A stretch of DNA of 64,000 nucleotides from DATHZQ01 sp963823505 (GCA_963823505.1 CAWGLY010000006.1:124001-188000), one strand, 5' to 3'; positions 27,581 through 36,974 are shown, counted from the first letter of the stretch. The notes: a model not told the origin generated them from the letters alone. Translations and numbers: made by a program.

Positions 27581-28315
27581 TCATCCGTCGATTCGTCTCG
27601 AGATTGTCGGACCTGTCGCCGGGCGCGAATGACCGCCAGGGTGGTCACGGAAATCGCGGGCGAGCGTGGCTGGCGGAGACACCATCAGTGACGGCCACCG
27701 ATTGGCCACGCCACCTCCCAACTCGCGGGGCCGCTTCGCCGACCCCTCACTGGTGCGCACTCTACTCGGAGCGGTCGCTACCAGGGCGACAGCGACCGCG
27801 TCGCCGAGGGCTCGCGCTGCCGCGTCCAGCGTGGCGCCTGAAGTCGCGACATCATCGACCAGCACCCATCCATGCCGTGGAGCGATGCGTGCGCCAAACC
27901 GCGCCATGGACCGTCGGGCGTCCCCGCGCCCTGCGTGCCGAGGCCACCAGAAGGCAGATCGAAGGGCAGGCACCACGGGGATGCCGGTCCTCTGCGACAG
28001 GGCCACAGCCAATGCGCCCGCCGGGTCGACGCCGTGCCGCCAGCGGCGGATGCCTGCCCGAGGGACGGGCACAAACGCCGTTGCCGTCTCGGGCACGTGC
28101 TCCACCATCCCGGCGCTGAGCACACGGGCGGCGGGCAGAATGCCGGCGTATTTCAGGGCATGAACGAGCTGCCTGGCCGCACCGACATGCCGGTAACCGG
28201 CCGACACGAAGACACCCCGTTGCGTGTCGAACGTGCCGCCGGCCACGAGCCGTTTCCTGCACCCGATGCACAGCGGACCGGCGCCCAGGGCACCACACGC
28301 CGCACATGCATACAT
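27581..28315 (-). CDS. ComF-family phosphoribosyltransferase-like protein
   Basis: 244 residues from the ATG at 28315; a longer start is possible. It opens with a zinc-finger-like pair YACAACGALGAGPLCIGCRKR (C-x2-C ... C-x2-C). The C-terminal half has the PRPP-binding loop VLVDDVATSGATL of ComF/phosphoribosyltransferases. ComF helps DNA uptake in naturally competent bacteria, but homologues are widespread without competence. No other com genes are here, so its role is unsettled. hpf follows directly. The C-terminal 60 or so residues look disordered. Confidence 0.8.
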   Translation of the reverse strand: MYACAACGALGAGPLCIGCRKRLVAGGTFDTQRGVFVSAGYRHVGAARQLVHALKYAGILPAARVLSAGMVEHVPETATAFVPVPRAGIRRWRHGVDPAGALAVALSQRTGIPVVPALRSAFWWPRHAGRGDARRSMARFGARIAPRHGWVLVDDVATSGATLDAAARALGDAVAVALVATAPSRVRTSEGSAKRPRELGGGVANRWPSLMVSPPATLARDFRDHPGGHSRPATGPTISRRIDG

Positions 28316-28481
28316 GTGGCCACTGTGCCATCTGGCTGTGACACGTTCGAGAGGGCTGAAGGGCACAATCTCGGGACCCGTACCCTGACCGCGTGTCGAG
28401 TTCTGTGTTTGTTCACAACCCGTTCCCTGTTGCGCAAGATCCGGTGGAGAGACTCAACGACACTCGAGAAAGGGAGTACCC

Positions 28482-29777
28482 ATGTCGATGTCGTTTTCGC
28501 TGAGACGGACCGGGATCCTCGCGGCAGTCGCCGCGATGATCGCCGCGTTCCTCGTTTCTGCACCCCAAGCCGAGGCCGCCCCGGCCGACAGCTCGGTGAC
28601 GTACCTCGTCACCGTCGAGAACCTGACGGATGGCCAGCTGCTCACCCCTGCGGTCGTCGCGACGCACGACCGAAACACAAGGGTGTTCCGGGCAGGACAC
28701 CCTGCCTCGAACGGTGTCCAGCAGCTCGCCGAAAACGGTGGAGTGCCGGTCTTGGTCGACGAGCTCGCCGCCGCCGGCGTGGCCGATGTCGACGTTGCCG
28801 GCTCCGCACCCATTGCGCCGGGAGAAAGCGTCGAAGTGCTGGTGTCAGGCGCTCCTGGGGCGTTGCGCCTCTCCGTTGCTGCGATGCTGATCTGCACCAA
28901 CGACGGTTTCGCCGGCGTCGACCGTCTCACACTGCCGAAAGCGTATGGGGATGTGCGAGTGGGCTACGGCGACTCCTACGACGCAGGTACGGAGATCAAC
29001 ACCGAGAGCTACGTCGATCTCGTCCCACCCTGCAACGACCTCGGACAGACCGGCACCACCAACCCGCTCCTCGCCGAGAACGGCGTGGTCCATCACCATG
29101 CCGGCATCATCGGCGGCGCCGACCTGGACCCCGCCGTCAACGGCTGGACCGATCCTGCCATCATGGTCACGGTGGAACGGGTGCAGGTGTTCGACGTCAC
29201 GGTTGAGAACCTCACGGCCGGCCAGCGCCAGACGCCCTACGTGCTCGCAACGCACTCGCCCGCAATCTCGGTGTTCGAGACAGGCACCGAGGCGTCCGCG
29301 GGGCTCCAGGCTCTAGCCGAGAACGGTGGCGTGCCGGTGCTCGCAGACCAACTCGCCGCAACGGCGGGTGTTGGCACGGTTGCGGTGATCGGCGCTGCTC
29401 CGATCGAGCCGGGCACCTCGGTGTCGGCGCAGGTGATCGCCCGTGGCGCCCAACCAAGGGTGTCGCTGGCGGCGATGCTGATCTGCACCAACGACGGGTT
29501 CGCTGCGGTGGACACCGTGCGGCTCCCTGCCGCAGGCGATGTTGCCGAGTTCTACGGCAATTCCTACGACGCAGGTACGGAGATCAACACCGAGAGCTAC
29601 GTCGATCTCGTCCCACCCTGCAATGACCTCGGACAGACCGGCACCACCGACCCGCTCCTCGCCGAGAACGGCGTGGTCCATCACCATGCCGGCATCATCG
29701 GCGGCGCCGACCTGGACCCCGCCGTCAACGGCTGGACCGATCCGGCGGTGAAAGTCACCATCGAACGAACCGGCTGA
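28482..29777 (+). CDS. Secreted protein with two tandem spondin-like domains
   Basis: 431 residues. AGAAAGGGAG lies before the ATG. Residues 1-32 are a signal peptide (GILAAVAAMIAAFLVSAPQAEA). Two repeats of about 195 residues follow. Each has TVENLTDGQ/LTAGQ, the THxxxxxVFxxGxxAS region and LAENGGVP, the pattern of bacterial spondin_N domains. Each ends VHHHAGIIGGADLDPAVNGW, which may be a metal or ligand site. Between the repeats, 182 bp (28974-29155 and 29562-29743) differ at only two bases although the rest has diverged, pointing to recent gene conversion. Function is unknown; adhesion or matrix binding would fit. The transcript ends in a strong hairpin. Confidence 0.8.
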   Translation: MSMSFSLRRTGILAAVAAMIAAFLVSAPQAEAAPADSSVTYLVTVENLTDGQLLTPAVVATHDRNTRVFRAGHPASNGVQQLAENGGVPVLVDELAAAGVADVDVAGSAPIAPGESVEVLVSGAPGALRLSVAAMLICTNDGFAGVDRLTLPKAYGDVRVGYGDSYDAGTEINTESYVDLVPPCNDLGQTGTTNPLLAENGVVHHHAGIIGGADLDPAVNGWTDPAIMVTVERVQVFDVTVENLTAGQRQTPYVLATHSPAISVFETGTEASAGLQALAENGGVPVLADQLAATAGVGTVAVIGAAPIEPGTSVSAQVIARGAQPRVSLAAMLICTNDGFAAVDTVRLPAAGDVAEFYGNSYDAGTEINTESYVDLVPPCNDLGQTGTTDPLLAENGVVHHHAGIIGGADLDPAVNGWTDPAVKVTIERTG

Positions 29778-29786
29778 TCGAAGAGT

Positions 29787-29828
29787 GAAGAACCCCGGCC
29801 CCACGATGCCGTGGGGCCGGGGTTCTTC
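29787..29828. terminator. bidirectional terminator between the spondin gene and ahcY
   Basis: 18-bp perfect inverted repeat GAAGAACCCCGGCCCCAC / GTGGGGCCGGGGTTCTTC with a 6-nt loop. It lies between two convergent genes (stops at 29777 and 29847) and can end both. It is followed by two TACTTGG-type heptamers (29831-29844). Confidence 0.85.
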
Positions 29829-29846
29829 AGTACTTGGTACTTCTTC

Positions 29847-31094
29847 TCACGTTCCTTCTTGCCAGCTTGCCAGGTAGTGGACTTGCTCGTCGGTGAGTTG
29901 CTCGAGACCGCCGCCCATGGATTCCAGCTTCAGCCGGGCAACCTCTTGGTCGAGCTCGTCGGGCAGGACATAGACCTTGGCTTCGAGCTCGGACTGGTTC
30001 TGCACCATCCACTCGGCAGCGAGCGCCTGATCGGCGAAGGACATGTCCATGACGTCGGCGGGGTGTCCCTCGGCGGCGCCGAGGTTGACGAGCCGGCCCT
30101 CAGCCACCACGAGCAGACGCCGCCCGTCTGGCATGGTGTATTCCCGCAGATTGTCGCGGAGCTCGCGATCCGACACCGACATCTCGGCGAGCGCAGCCAG
30201 ATCGAGCTCGACGTCGAAGTGGCCTGCGTTGGCGAGGATGGCACCGTCCTTCATCTTCTCGAAGTGCTCGGCACGGAAGACGTGGATGTTGCCTGTGGCG
30301 GTGATGAACACGTCGCCCACCTCGGCGGCCTCGTCCGTCGTCATGACGCGGTGTCCGTTCATCGCGGCGCCGATGGCGCGGACGGGATTGACCTCGACCA
30401 CGACCGTGTCGGAGCCGAGTCCTTTGGCTCGCTCGGAAATGCCCCAGCCGCAGTCGCCGTAGCCGGCAACAACGACGGTCCGCCCCGCAAACAGGATGTT
30501 GGCGGCGCGCAGGATGCCGTCGAGAGACGACTGGCCGGTGCCGTGCCTGTTGTCGAACAAGTGCTTGGTGTCCGAGTCGTTGACGGCGATCACCGGGTAG
30601 CGGAGCACCCCGTCGTTGGCCATGGCCCTCAGCCGAATCACGCCGGTCGTGGTCTCCTCGAGGCCCCCAATGACCTGTTGCTCCTTGCGTTCTTGATGCA
30701 GCACCGTGGTTGTGTCGGCGCCGTCGTCGAACACGATGTCGGGGTCGGTGTCGAGGATCGCATTGATGTGGGTGTAGAACGTGTCGGCGTCCTCACCACG
30801 GACGGCGTATACCGGCACACCTTCGGCGACCAGGGCAGCAGCGACGTCGTCCTGGGTGGAGAGCGGGTTGGACGCACACAGCGCCACAGACGCTCCGCCG
30901 GCGCGAAGCGTCAGCATGAGGTTGGCCGTCTCGCTCGTGACATGCATGCATGCGGCGACCTTGATCCCTGCGAGAGGCTGTTCCTTCTCGAAGCGCTCGC
31001 GGATGGCGGCCAGGACGGGCATGCGCCTGGCAGCCCACTCGATCCTACGATCGCCCAATCCTGCGAGATCGGGGTCTGCGATGTCGTAATCCAC
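29847..31094 (-). CDS. ahcY: S-adenosylhomocysteine hydrolase
   Basis: 415 residues from a GTG at 31094 with AGAGG upstream; upstream in-frame sequence is not AhcY-like. It contains the SAH-hydrolase landmarks KVAACMHVTSETANLMLTL, NDSDTKHLFDNRHGTGQSSLDG and the NAD fold VVVAGYGDCGWGISERAKGL. The end, QLTDEQVHYLASW, is usual for the family. The enzyme splits S-adenosylhomocysteine into adenosine and homocysteine and so relieves product inhibition of methyltransferases. It has the shorter (about 415) length found in many bacteria. In this genome it sits before the cupin, Trm112 and manB. Confidence 0.97.
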   Translation of the reverse strand: MDYDIADPDLAGLGDRRIEWAARRMPVLAAIRERFEKEQPLAGIKVAACMHVTSETANLMLTLRAGGASVALCASNPLSTQDDVAAALVAEGVPVYAVRGEDADTFYTHINAILDTDPDIVFDDGADTTTVLHQERKEQQVIGGLEETTTGVIRLRAMANDGVLRYPVIAVNDSDTKHLFDNRHGTGQSSLDGILRAANILFAGRTVVVAGYGDCGWGISERAKGLGSDTVVVEVNPVRAIGAAMNGHRVMTTDEAAEVGDVFITATGNIHVFRAEHFEKMKDGAILANAGHFDVELDLAALAEMSVSDRELRDNLREYTMPDGRRLLVVAEGRLVNLGAAEGHPADVMDMSFADQALAAEWMVQNQSELEAKVYVLPDELDQEVARLKLESMGGGLEQLTDEQVHYLASWQEGT

Positions 31095-31220
31095 CTGAGG
31101 TTCCTCTCTGCGGCGTGAAATCGAAGCCACGATGGTAGAAGCGTCGCACGGCGAACCCGAATGCCTCGGCTCGGAGTACCGTACACGCCTGTTCCGGCGA
31201 GCTCGATGGGATGAAGAATC

Positions 31221-31577
31221 GTGACGTTTGTGGAGAAGCCGTGGGGCAGCGAGTTGATCTGGGCCGTCACCGACACCTACGCGGGCAAGGTGATCACCAT
31301 TCACGAAGGAAAGCGCCTGTCGCTGCAGTACCACAGGGAGAAGGACGAGTCGATTTTCGTCATCGAAGGGCAGCTCCTCCTCCACCTCGAAGGCGACGAC
31401 GGCACGATCGAGGTCCACACCCTGCAACCAGGCGATTCAGCCCACGTGCCCCCCGGTCGAACCCATCGCTTCGAGGCCGCGGTCGACACCAAACTCATCG
31501 AGGTCTCCACCGCCGAGCTCGACGATGTCGTGCGGCTGGAAGACGACTACGGCCGTGAAGGGACCACGGCACCGTAG
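31221..31577 (+). CDS. Small cupin, mannose-6-phosphate isomerase type
   Basis: 118 residues from a GTG at 31221. A single double-stranded beta helix with the motif WGSELIWAVTDTYAGKVITI, then YHREKDESIFVIEGQLLLHL, PGDSAHVPPGRTHRFEA and LIEVSTAELDDVVRLEDDYGR. This matches the cupin half of type II mannose-6-phosphate isomerase/GDP-mannose pyrophosphorylase proteins and small stand-alone relatives that isomerise or bind sugar phosphates. The histidines and glutamate of the metal site are visible. It stands alone on the + strand between ahcY and manB, which are on the other strand. An enzyme role is likely but not proven. Confidence 0.78.
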   Translation: MTFVEKPWGSELIWAVTDTYAGKVITIHEGKRLSLQYHREKDESIFVIEGQLLLHLEGDDGTIEVHTLQPGDSAHVPPGRTHRFEAAVDTKLIEVSTAELDDVVRLEDDYGREGTTAP

Positions 31578-31591
31578 GAGATGGCCGCGCC

Positions 31592-31756
31592 TCAGCTGTC
31601 CACGACCATATCGGGGATGCCGTCGATCACGGGGTAGCGGTGGCCGCATTGATCGCACACGAGCGATGGAGGCTCGTGCTCTTCGTGCAACCCGCCTGCG
31701 CAGAGAGGGCACTGCATGATCTCCAGGAGCTCGGCGGCGATGAGGGGTTCGCTCAT
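31592..31756 (-). CDS. Trm112/YcaR-family small zinc-ribbon protein
   Basis: 54 residues. MSEPLIAAELLEIMQCPLCAGG opens the protein, and VCDQCGHRYPVIDGIPDMV follows, with two CxxC pairs, as in YcaR/Trm112-like proteins. Its ATG overlaps the manB stop in an ATGA (31753-31756), so it is the last gene of the manB transcript. Bacterial Trm112-like proteins are of uncertain function and are often found beside sugar nucleotide genes. The gene is short, but the cysteine pattern and coupling make it convincing. Confidence 0.88.
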   Translation of the reverse strand: MSEPLIAAELLEIMQCPLCAGGLHEEHEPPSLVCDQCGHRYPVIDGIPDMVVDS

Positions 31757-33093
31757 GACTCGGCACCCACAACGGCACGCACCCTGGCCACGAGTCGAGA
31801 CACCGCGTCGTCGTGCGGGGCTTCGGCATTGAGCCGCAGCACCGGTTCGGTATTCGACGGGCGAAGGTTGAACCAGACTCCCCCGGACATATCCACCGTG
31901 AGACCGTCGAGACGATCCGATGGCTCTGCCGCAAACGCCTCGGCGACACGTTCCAGCGCCGCCACGGGGTCCTCGACCCTCATGTTGATCTCCCCCGAGG
32001 CGGCATAAGGCTCATAAGCCGTGCGCAGCTCAGACAGCGGCTGGCCCCGCTCCGACATCACCCGGAGCAGAATCAGCATCGCCAGGATCCCGGAGTCGGC
32101 GCGGTAGTTGTCCTTGAAGTAGTAGTGACCGGAATGCTCTCCGCCGAACACGGCACCCGACTCTTTCATGACCTGCTTGATGAACGAGTGGCCGACTCTG
32201 GTCCGAATAGGCACTCCCCCCGCTCTCACCACCGTCTCGGGCACGGCCTTGCTGCAGATCAGGTTGTGCACGATGGCCGCCCCAGGGTTTCTCTCGAGAA
32301 ACCACTCGGCCACGATCGCCGTCGTCGTGCTCCCGGGAAGGGGCTTGCCGCCCTCGTCGACGAAGAACGCCCTGTCGGCGTCACCGTCGAAGGCGACGCC
32401 GATGTCGGCACCGGTCCGATCGACGAGGGCCAGGAGATCCACCAGGTTCTCGGGTCGCAGCGGGTCGGCAGGATGGTTCGGGAACGTGCCATCTGGGTCG
32501 AGGTAGAGGGCATCGAGGGCGGCGTCGAGCCGGTCGAATACCTGCGGCAGCGCCACTCCGGCCATACCGTTTCCCCCGTCGGCCGCAACCCGCAGCCCAC
32601 CGATGGCGTCGGGGCCGACGATGCGCAAGACGTGATCGACGTACCCGGGAACGGCATCGAGCTGCGTCACCGAACCGGTACGGTCGGCAGGCCCGACACC
32701 TTTCTCTGCCTCGGCGCGGATCTCCAGCAAACCGCTCTCGGCACCAACCGGAGCGGCTGCTTCGCGGCAGAACTTCAAACCGTTGTACTCGGCAGGGTTG
32801 TGGGACGCCGTGATGACCACGCCAGGGACGTTCTCCTTGCCGGAGACGTAGTAGAGCATGTCGGTGGTGATGAGACCGATATCGACGACGTCCACGCCCT
32901 GGCTGGTGATGCCCGCAACCAGTGCAGCAAAGAGCTCGGGACTCGAGATGCGGCAATCACGTCCAACTGCGATGCGCGGCGCGGTGGCGAACTTGGCGAA
33001 TGCCGCCCCGATCCGCTGCGCCGCAGCGGCATCGAGTTCCGTAGGGAAGATGCCGCGGACGTCGTAGGCCTTGAAGATGGTGGAGAGATCCAT
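31753..33093 (-). CDS. manB: Phosphomannomutase/phosphoglucomutase
   Basis: 446 residues from the ATG at 33093 (MDLSTIFKAYDVRGI). The catalytic serine loop VVITASHNPAEYNG and the metal loop VAFDGDADRAFF are present, as is GGEHSGHYYFKDNYRADSG for substrate binding. The order of the four domains is normal. It interconverts mannose-6-P and mannose-1-P (or glucose phosphates) to feed GDP-mannose and surface glycans. It starts the manB-Trm112 operon; nearby GT2, GtrA and membrane glycan proteins agree with a polysaccharide role. Confidence 0.94.
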   Translation of the reverse strand: MDLSTIFKAYDVRGIFPTELDAAAAQRIGAAFAKFATAPRIAVGRDCRISSPELFAALVAGITSQGVDVVDIGLITTDMLYYVSGKENVPGVVITASHNPAEYNGLKFCREAAAPVGAESGLLEIRAEAEKGVGPADRTGSVTQLDAVPGYVDHVLRIVGPDAIGGLRVAADGGNGMAGVALPQVFDRLDAALDALYLDPDGTFPNHPADPLRPENLVDLLALVDRTGADIGVAFDGDADRAFFVDEGGKPLPGSTTTAIVAEWFLERNPGAAIVHNLICSKAVPETVVRAGGVPIRTRVGHSFIKQVMKESGAVFGGEHSGHYYFKDNYRADSGILAMLILLRVMSERGQPLSELRTAYEPYAASGEINMRVEDPVAALERVAEAFAAEPSDRLDGLTVDMSGGVWFNLRPSNTEPVLRLNAEAPHDDAVSRLVARVRAVVGAES

Positions 33094-33185
33094 AGGGGCC
33101 GCATCATAGGAGTCGCGCCTTCGCCCGATGGGAGTAGTGCACTGCCGTCCGGTCAAGTCGCCGGACCTCTTACACTCCACGGCTC

Positions 33186-33890
33186 ATGACCCAGCCTCCC
33201 GCTCGCCCTACCGTCTCAGTTGTGATACCCGTGCACAACGAAGCGGCGTACATGCCTGCCGCCATCGACCGGCTGTTCGATGAGCTTGCAGGTGTTGACG
33301 CAGACGTGACGGTCCTGATAGCGGAGAACGGCTCGACGGACGGATCGGCTGACGTGGTTCGCAAGCTCGCCGCCGATCGGCCGGCGCTCAGCCTGCTCCA
33401 GCTCCCGGATCCGGACTACGGCGCGGCAATGCGGGCGGGGTTCCTGGCCACGAACGGCGACTGGGCGGTCAACTTCGACATCGACTATTTCTCAGGGGCA
33501 TTCCTGTCCACCGCCCTCTCCCAGCCGGAGGCCGACGTCGTGCTCGCATCGAAGCGTGCCCCCGGCTCCGACGATCGGCGCAGCGGGTTCCGCCGGCTCG
33601 CCACCTGGGGGTTCAACGTGCTCTTGAAGACCATGCTCGACTCCCAGGTCTCGGACACCCATGGCATGAAGGCCGTTCGCCGCGCCGTCGTGGACGACAT
33701 CGCTCCTGATGTCGTATCCACCACCGACCTGTTCGACACGGAGCTGGTGCTGCGAGCCGAGCGGGCCGGTTACCGGATCATCGAAGTCCCCGTGGTCGTC
33801 CAGGAGGAACGCGAGAGCAAGTCCCAGCTGTGGAAGCGCATTCCCCGCACCCTCAAAGGGTTGTGGCGGATACGTGGTGTCCTGGACTGA
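33186..33890 (+). CDS. Family 2 glycosyltransferase (dolichyl/polyprenyl-phosphate sugar synthase type)
   Basis: 234 residues. The N-terminus PTVSVVIPVHNEAAYMPAAIDRL and the acidic motif NFDIDYFSG place it in GT2, and RAERAGYRIIEVPVVVQEERESKS is the usual closing part. It lacks membrane spans, so it may work with the GtrA flippase-like protein next to it. GT2-GtrA pairs commonly load a sugar on polyprenyl phosphate. The sugar is not known. Confidence 0.85.
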   Translation: MTQPPARPTVSVVIPVHNEAAYMPAAIDRLFDELAGVDADVTVLIAENGSTDGSADVVRKLAADRPALSLLQLPDPDYGAAMRAGFLATNGDWAVNFDIDYFSGAFLSTALSQPEADVVLASKRAPGSDDRRSGFRRLATWGFNVLLKTMLDSQVSDTHGMKAVRRAVVDDIAPDVVSTTDLFDTELVLRAERAGYRIIEVPVVVQEERESKSQLWKRIPRTLKGLWRIRGVLD

Positions 33891-33914
33891 CCCGACCGGG
33901 CGCCTGCCGTGCCG

Positions 33915-34388
33915 TCAGTCGCCGTTGGCGCCGGCCTCTGCGGGGGCAACATCGGCATCGTTCAGCGCCTTGCGGAACACGATGTCGCGATACCCGGCGA
34001 ACTTTGGGATCAGAACGATCACGACGGCAGCCACCTTCGCCAAGTTCTCGCCGAGAATGGTCAGCGGTCCGTACAGCGAGTCCGCCGCTGCAACCACGAG
34101 GATGGTGACCGCCCAAGCGACGACGTTGATCGCGTAGAAGTTCAGCGTCTCTCGCAGTGAGACCTTGCCGTCCATCAGCCGGAACGAATATCGCCGATTC
34201 AACAGATACGAGACGAAGGTTGCTGCGGCAAAGGCACCCGTGATAGCCCAGTTGCGCGGTACATCGCCGGCACGAAAGATGTTGAAGACGACGAAGTCGA
34301 CGACCGTATTCAGCATGCCGATGACGCCGACGGCCACGAACTGCCGAGCCGTCTCCCGGGTGGCAAAGGTCTTGAGGTAGTTCTTCAT
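33915..34388 (-). CDS. GtrA-family membrane protein
   Basis: 157 residues from the ATG at 34388. Four membrane spans in the GtrA pattern: FVAVGVIGMLNTVVDFVVFNI, AITGAFAAATFVSYLLNRRYSF, FYAINVVAWAVTILVVAAA and LAKVAAVVIVLIPKFAGYRDIVF. GtrA proteins probably flip polyprenyl-linked sugars. Its start overlaps the stop of the large membrane protein upstream (ATGA). The divergent arrangement with the GT2 is unusual, but they are close. Confidence 0.85.
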   Translation of the reverse strand: MKNYLKTFATRETARQFVAVGVIGMLNTVVDFVVFNIFRAGDVPRNWAITGAFAAATFVSYLLNRRYSFRLMDGKVSLRETLNFYAINVVAWAVTILVVAAADSLYGPLTILGENLAKVAAVVIVLIPKFAGYRDIVFRKALNDADVAPAEAGANGD

Positions 34389-36622
34389 CCGAGCCGTCGG
34401 CTCCGCCTGCGGAGCAGACCCCAACCTACCAGCGAAAAAACGGCAAATCCGGAGAGCAGCAAGCCCACGTTCTCAGGGACCCCGTTTACGAATTCGAGCA
34501 CCACGTTCTCCTCCGTAGGAACCACCACCATGAGCGAGGGAGCCGCCCGATATGGGCCGTCCGCTCCCTGCGCCCGCCACGCTGGGAAGTATGACACCTT
34601 GATGAGGTGCGGCACACCGACCCCATTGGTGGTGAACGATATCCGATCGTCTTCGAGAACGACATCTGTCACTTCGACTGCGCTGCTGTCGTACTCAAAC
34701 GCCGTGCTGAGCCGTCCTTCGACCGTGTCGACTCTGGGCCAGGACCCGGGCCCGTCCTCCGCCATCCAGTAGTCCAGATTCTCGTAATCGTCGTACCAGG
34801 CAAGCGACGCATCGTGAAAGTCATCTGGACCGATGTAGACAACGGGAGAGACGGTCGCAACGTCGACGAGATCGCTTTGCGGCAAACGGAAGATGACCCA
34901 GGGATCCGACGTTCCGATCTCTTCGAGCCCCTCGGCCCTGGCCGCCGCCGCCGCTTCTTCGGTCCATGCGAGGTAGTAGTCGACGTTGAAGAACTCGAGG
35001 TGGGTCACGCCCCTGGCAAAGTCGAGGTTGCGGTAGGTCAAGCCGGGCACCGGATTCGATGGCCGCTGTGCGACCTCGGCTGCATTCAGGAAATGGAATT
35101 GGGTCGTGAGCGAGGATTCGAAAAACAGACCCTCCATCGAGGGATGGCCGTCCGACCAGTACGGGAGAAGCATCAACGCCATCGGGGTGCCGAACTTGCC
35201 CATGTCGGGGCTGTGCGGCTCCCACATGATGCGGCCGGGCGGCAACTCGTCGACCGCCTCCATCAACCCGATGTACTCGGGGAAGGCTTCCTTCCCTTCG
35301 TAGCCCGTGAAGTTCCATCGCACCCACCCCGGCACGTCGTGAATGCTCGCGAGCGTGACATTCATCAGCAGCACCATCGCCAGGCCGACGCCGAACGCAA
35401 GATTGCGGGGCCGGTCCGGCAAATAGCGGGCAACGCTGCGCACGCCGAGCCCGATCGCCAGGCCGGCAAACACGAACACCCCCAGGTACCAGTACGGCAG
35501 CAACCTGGCGTTGTAGAGCGTTCTGAGCTCGATCGACTGCAGCTGGAGCACCCAATACCCGATGACGGGGAGGACGGTCATCGCCGCCAGCACCGAGACG
35601 TCGTCGCGCCGCAGCAGAGTCCAGAACAACCCGATGACGCCGACGGCGAGGACGGGAATGAACTCGTTGGGCAGCGGCGTGGCGATGGTGCCGGGACTGA
35701 ACGTGTCGCCCAGCAGCCCGCGCACGGGCGACCAATTCATGTCGGACGTCATGCCTTGCAGCAGGCGCACGATGAGGGGCAGCGCCCAGAACGCCGAAAG
35801 GGCAAAGCCAACCGACCACGCTCGCAGCAGCGTGCGCCAGCCGCCACGCCGCACCAGCAATGGAAGTGACGCAACCACCACGATCAGGGTCGTGACGACG
35901 TGGGAGAGCGCGGTGATGGCCAGTGCGATGCCCGCCCACGGCGTGAACCCTCGCTCCTCTCTCGAGTCGCGAATCACGAACCCGAGGTAGACGAGCGAGG
36001 CAGCAAACGACCACCCAAACGAGAACTCGCCCGCGAGGGTCGACTTGATGTTGCCGCCGAAGATCGAAAAGCTCTCCATGAACACATACGTGGAGGCCGT
36101 TGCCGCCGCCAGCCCCGCAACGACCCTGGCGAACCCCATGGCACGGACGAAGAAGTACAGGCACGCCGGGAGGGCCAGCAGGCCGACGATGGTCGTCAGC
36201 TTGAAGGCCACCCCGTAGGGAAGGACGGCATTGAGCAGCACGGTCGTGAGCGCAGGAAGCGGGAAGTAGAAGTAGAGGGCAGGGAAGCCCGCGTACCAGT
36301 CGTTGCTCCAGCCGAATACCCGCCCGGACGGGAGCAGTGTGTCCTGCAGGAATTGCGGCAGGTAGACGTGTGCCCCCATGTCGCCACCCGTCGGGGTGTT
36401 GGCGGTGAACAGGGCGGGCGCATCGATTCCGACTTGGATGAAGGGGAAGCCGTCGACCGCTCTGACGTACTCGACGAGACCGGTCATGACGATGAAGATC
36501 AACACGGTGGGGATGCCGACGGCAACGAGGGCCAGGATCTTCCCCGTGCGCGCGCTGTCGATCCGGCGGGCCGGTGCAGCCGGTGGTGAGGATGTGGGGC
36601 GCGTCAGCGTGCTCGTCGACAC
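34385..36622 (-). CDS. Large multi-pass membrane protein, GT-C/PTPS-related type
   Basis: 745 residues from a GTG at 36622; a weak ribosome site makes the start uncertain. A cytoplasmic Pro/Ser/Thr start, then about 10-12 membrane spans to residue 440, and a soluble C-terminal part of about 250 residues rich in Asp, Trp and Tyr ending in one more span and RRRSRR. The pattern DMGAHVYLPQFLQDTLLPSG soon after the first span, with an acidic residue, suits a GT-C-like glycosyltransferase or the 6-pyruvoyl-tetrahydropterin-synthase-related membrane family. It is coupled to gtrA (ATGA). It probably transfers a lipid-linked sugar outside the membrane; the exact reaction is not known. Confidence 0.6.
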   Translation of the reverse strand: MSTSTLTRPTSSPPAAPARRIDSARTGKILALVAVGIPTVLIFIVMTGLVEYVRAVDGFPFIQVGIDAPALFTANTPTGGDMGAHVYLPQFLQDTLLPSGRVFGWSNDWYAGFPALYFYFPLPALTTVLLNAVLPYGVAFKLTTIVGLLALPACLYFFVRAMGFARVVAGLAAATASTYVFMESFSIFGGNIKSTLAGEFSFGWSFAASLVYLGFVIRDSREERGFTPWAGIALAITALSHVVTTLIVVVASLPLLVRRGGWRTLLRAWSVGFALSAFWALPLIVRLLQGMTSDMNWSPVRGLLGDTFSPGTIATPLPNEFIPVLAVGVIGLFWTLLRRDDVSVLAAMTVLPVIGYWVLQLQSIELRTLYNARLLPYWYLGVFVFAGLAIGLGVRSVARYLPDRPRNLAFGVGLAMVLLMNVTLASIHDVPGWVRWNFTGYEGKEAFPEYIGLMEAVDELPPGRIMWEPHSPDMGKFGTPMALMLLPYWSDGHPSMEGLFFESSLTTQFHFLNAAEVAQRPSNPVPGLTYRNLDFARGVTHLEFFNVDYYLAWTEEAAAAARAEGLEEIGTSDPWVIFRLPQSDLVDVATVSPVVYIGPDDFHDASLAWYDDYENLDYWMAEDGPGSWPRVDTVEGRLSTAFEYDSSAVEVTDVVLEDDRISFTTNGVGVPHLIKVSYFPAWRAQGADGPYRAAPSLMVVVPTEENVVLEFVNGVPENVGLLLSGFAVFSLVGWGLLRRRSRRLG

Positions 36623-36632
36623 GAGCGGAAGG

Positions 36633-36974
36633 CTAGTGGCGCTCTGTGGGAATGGCAGAGGGGGCGGCAACGCCAGACGGCCCGATATCGGTCGCAACGG
36701 CCTCAGGCACGTCGTCGAGCTTGCCGATGTATCGAGACCGGCGTCTTCCTTCTTCCCACCAGTACGCATACCAGTAGGGACCGTGCGGACAGCGCGAACA
36801 CGTCTGCTTGCCGCACTTGACGTGCTGTTGCCGCAGCGAGACCTTCCCGCTGGTGAGCTGCCCGACCGGCACGCCGCGGCGCTCCAGACGAGCTTGGGCA
36901 AGGATCAGGAGGCGGCGCAATTCGTGCTCATCCATCTCTCTGACGGCCTCGAGCACGTCCCGATCAATCGGCAT
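36633..36974 (-). CDS. Small Cys-containing protein, DUF6788-like
   Basis: 113 residues from the ATG at 36974. It shows KCGKQTCSRCPHGPYWYAYW and GRRRSRYIGKLD, which resembles the short zinc-binding family with CGKxxC and HGPY motifs. The rest is charged helix. It ends 11 nt before the large membrane protein. No function is known for this family. It could bind zinc or RNA. Confidence 0.6.
   Translation of the reverse strand: MPIDRDVLEAVREMDEHELRRLLILAQARLERRGVPVGQLTSGKVSLRQQHVKCGKQTCSRCPHGPYWYAYWWEEGRRRSRYIGKLDDVPEAVATDIGPSGVAAPSAIPTERH

Noticed and set aside
36623..36901. Longer N-terminus for the large membrane protein
   Set aside because: It overlaps the DUF6788-like gene and has no conserved features; the GTG at 36622 is more likely.
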